From NCBI GenBank assembly GCA_024364805.1, contig CM044499.1, positions 13,888,020-13,908,399 of the forward strand: a DNA stretch of 20,380 nt. The letters run 5' to 3'. Shown here piece by piece: positions 18,260-20,380 of the stretch (position 1 is the stretch's first letter; every line of letters starts with the position of its first letter). This DNA comes from Euprymna scolopes. Lineage: Eukaryota > Mollusca > Cephalopoda > Sepiida > Sepiolidae. Below the pieces are notes generated by a model. It was not told the DNA's origin and made no database searches. It worked only from the letters and a program-made list of their open reading frames with translations. The position numbers and the translations under genes are program-made.

Positions 18260-18490
18260 AATTTCACTTAATACAGTAGGTATTCATTTTTTGTTGGCAA
18301 CCTGCGAACGACACCTGGTAAGTGAAATAAACTATATAAAGTACATCATCGTCTTAGAGTTTGAAATGCTTTCGCCCAACAGGTTCCAGCTTCCATCCAA
18401 GGAACAGCTGAAAATCTCATGTCGAGCTAAAGACAGAGGACCAATGACGCGGTTTAAAAGATATGTCGAAATACATGCATGACACACACG
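18260..18490 (+). repeat. Unclassified dispersed repeat, copy B
   Basis: Second copy of the repeat at 5071-5260 with the same block order: ATTTCACTT (18261), AAGTGAAATAAAC (18319), ATCATCGTCTTAGAGT (18344), CCCAACAGGTTCC (18376) and an ACACACAC tail (18483 onward). It is longer in the middle (GGTTTAAAAGATATG near 18451). The short open frame 18291-18482 is not convincing as a gene. Confidence 0.5.
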
Positions 18491-19429
18491 CAGACACACA
18501 CATAAGTACATATCTGCATATCTTAATATTTTAAAAAAGTTACTCTTTCACACTCCCACAATTATAAAATAACTGAATATTTATTTTTCTAACAATAAAT
18601 AGCAGACTTATTCTGTAACAACAAACATTTGTGACTGAAACCCTTCATTGAAACCACATTAGTGTGCACGAAAAAAAATTAAGTCAAGCGCACCTTTTCA
18701 TGCTCCTAAAAAATCTTGGCATGCAAATAAAGAGTCAAGTTTATTTACAAAAGCTTTTTTTTTCTTCTAAAGAGATGTTTTCTTGATTTTTTTTTCTCTC
18801 TTGTCCAATTGTATAATTTAAATGCGTTTTATGGTTTCTTTGTTCGTACACAAAAGCATTCATTTAAACAGCAATTTAGAATTTGAAAATTGGAGAAAGT
18901 AAGTGAAGGTAAAATACTTGTATTTTGTCGCTCGTTCGTTTTCTGATGTCCATTAAATCTTTTGTGTGTCGTCGTGAGTAGGAATGGCAATGACGAGAAC
19001 AGTCAAGATCATTCGTGCTAAAAAGAATTGGAACATCTTTCGGCCATTGTTGTCTGAACAACGAATTGAAAGCACACAAGATAGAGAGTAACTGGGTCAA
19101 AAACAAAAAACAAAAAAATGCAAAAACGAAAAAAGAATCACTGACGCCCGGACGTATAGCAAGAGAAACGTATTTGTCGCGTAGCAAAACACCCCTGTCA
19201 TTGCAGGGATACGACGTTGCAAAATTCATGAGGTCATTCTTTCCAGAAATAAGAACAGCTGTTCAAGATATGCGCCTATTCACGTTGTTTGTTATTTACA
19301 AATGAATCACTGTTTATGAAAAACAAAAGCAATTCACAAATTTAACTTATAGGTTTTCGATTTAATGATGAAGAATATTATGAGAAAATTGAAAACAAAT
19401 AAGACAATGAACGTTGATCGTTCACATTT
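18491..19429. other. AT-rich gene-free stretch
   Basis: Low-complexity A- and T-runs dominate 18520-18870. Open frames of about 96 and 117 codons overlap on opposite strands (19015-19305 and 19229-18876), but neither shows a domain, and the plus one is Lys-rich from A-runs. Neither is supported as a gene. Confidence 0.45.
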
Positions 19430-19975
19430 CTCAGCTTAACAATAACAACTTATATGAACTTGAACAAATAAATATAAGACGTTGCTAAAGCTGCTGCAAA
19501 ATAGTTGCGCTACTACTAAATCAATAGACAAATGCCCTAGAAAATGTCTTATATTATCACCATTCGTCCATGCATAGAGTATTGTTACACATATGGACCG
19601 AAATATAAAAAATTAGTCTCCTATTTCCAAAAAAGGACCCCCAAAAGCATTTCCAATTTGTCCAATCCTGCAGTTAACAAAGCTCCAAATCCTGTCATAT
19701 CGCCTCAATGTGGTGCCACTGTGTTTTTACAAGTACTTTGATTGAATGTGCTGTAAAGAATTCGTAATACTCGTGCTTCTTTGACTTGGCTAATCACACA
19801 AAAAATAATAAGCAGCAAAATTTTAGGTCTTCAACCGTAAAGGCATTCTACTATGGATGTACCTTCCCTCGAACGGGTATAATTTTAATTCTCGCTACCT
19901 TTCATTGATTTCCCGTCTGCACTCACCTGGGGAAACTTAAATGTAATGTGAACAAACTTCTCGCTGCTTAACAAT
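19430..19975 (+). pseudogene. CR1/Jockey-like LINE fragment, very decayed (copy D)
   Basis: Scattered plus-strand pieces keep the family's order: VAKAAAK (19473-19493, in copy A IAKAAAK), IIT-IRPCIEYC (19552-19587), LNVVPLCFYKYFD (about 19703-19741, in copy A RNVASLCLLYKYF), FPRT (near 19865) and GKLKCNVNKLL (19932-19964, in copy A QKFKCKVN). Several frame changes and stops separate them. This is the oldest-looking member of the family here. Confidence 0.6.
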
Positions 19976-20380
19976 CTTCTTAGAGTGTCGCTGTAAGCAT
20001 AGTCCTGGATTCATAGTACTCTTTAACATATAAGCGACCATTTTTCTTGCTTGGTGTGTATATAAGTAAGAAAACTGGAGCGACTAAAAGTGGAGGTCGT
20101 TATCGACAAGTATTTCTTGGCATTGGATATGATGACGATTAAGTTGTAATCTACAAGGAAGTAGTCCCATGGAAAACTCTTCCACGTATATGAGATTTAT
20201 AGAAAGAAAAACCATTCATTAAAACATATTTTATTAGACAGCATGGAAAAAAGTACGGCCTGTTCAGATGTGGAAATAAGTAATTAATCCATTTTAAAAA
20301 TTTTCAGGGACATACGGATAAGCAAATGAATCTATTGTTTGTCACTTCTTGTATATCGAAGAAATTGTTCTCTCTCTCTC
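19976..20380. other. AT-rich end of window
   Basis: No gene recognised. The last 12 or so bases are the start of a CT microsatellite that continues beyond the window. Confidence 0.5.

Noticed and set aside
18876-19305. Overlapping opposite-strand frames of 117 and 96 codons
   Set aside because: No domain and no splice or promoter context; the plus frame is Lys-rich from A-runs.
1-20380. Endogenous retrovirus, LTR retrotransposon or Polinton remnants
   Set aside because: I recognised no LTR pairs, gag, integrase, protease, capsid or envelope-like sequence in any frame.
1-20380. A CRISPR array or bacterial operon
   Set aside because: No regular repeat-spacer pattern and no ribosome-binding-site-led gene runs. 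Introns, LINEs and microsatellites indicate an animal genome.

Overview
The window looks like a piece of a large, repeat-rich animal genome, most likely a mollusc and perhaps an octopus-like cephalopod. That is an inference from the long TACA/TATACA microsatellites, the CT/AG tracts, the AT-rich background and the kinds of LINE and hAT families seen; no host gene anchors it. I found no intact protein-coding gene, no tRNA or rRNA and no CRISPR. I recognised no retrovirus-like, LTR or Polinton element. Almost every recognisable stretch is a decayed transposable element or simple repeat.

Layout. 18-171: a small piggyBac-type MITE with TTAA at both ends. 172-2426: a nearly complete but broken hAT DNA transposon on the minus strand, with an N-terminal BED-like zinc finger split by a 221-bp intron, a DDE core and a C-terminal dimerisation domain. 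2440-3065: a second, internally deleted copy of the same hAT element, same orientation, head to tail with the first and carrying a second copy of the MITE. 3066-4160: unclassified repeats, including a hammerhead-like motif. 4168-4872: TACA microsatellite, then a CT/AG tract. 4878-5067: a cluster of perfect inverted repeats. 5071-5260: a dispersed repeat with a second copy at 18260-18490. 5634-8044: a 5'-truncated RTE-like LINE (minus). 9150-9610: the C-terminal end of a LINE with a restriction-like endonuclease (minus). 10060-12470: a 5'-truncated CR1/Jockey-like LINE (minus), one continuous reading frame with three TGA stops.

12470-14320 is AT-rich and gene-free, with a compound AT/GT microsatellite, a 357-bp-spaced degenerate direct repeat and an 11-bp hairpin. 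From 14320 to the end there are further plus-strand fragments of the same CR1/Jockey-like family (14321-14815, 17295-17600, 19430-19975), at increasing levels of decay, and two tail fragments of another LINE (16770-16871, 17930-18145). Between them lie T/C-rich or AT-rich spacers.

The parts do not form a cooperating gene system. The window is a layered record of transposition: DNA transposons at the left, several LINE families of different endonuclease type in the middle, and older LINE debris at the right. The most informative items are the split zinc finger of the hAT transposase, the paired hAT copies with palindrome-rich 5' ends, and the hairpin cluster beside the dispersed repeat.
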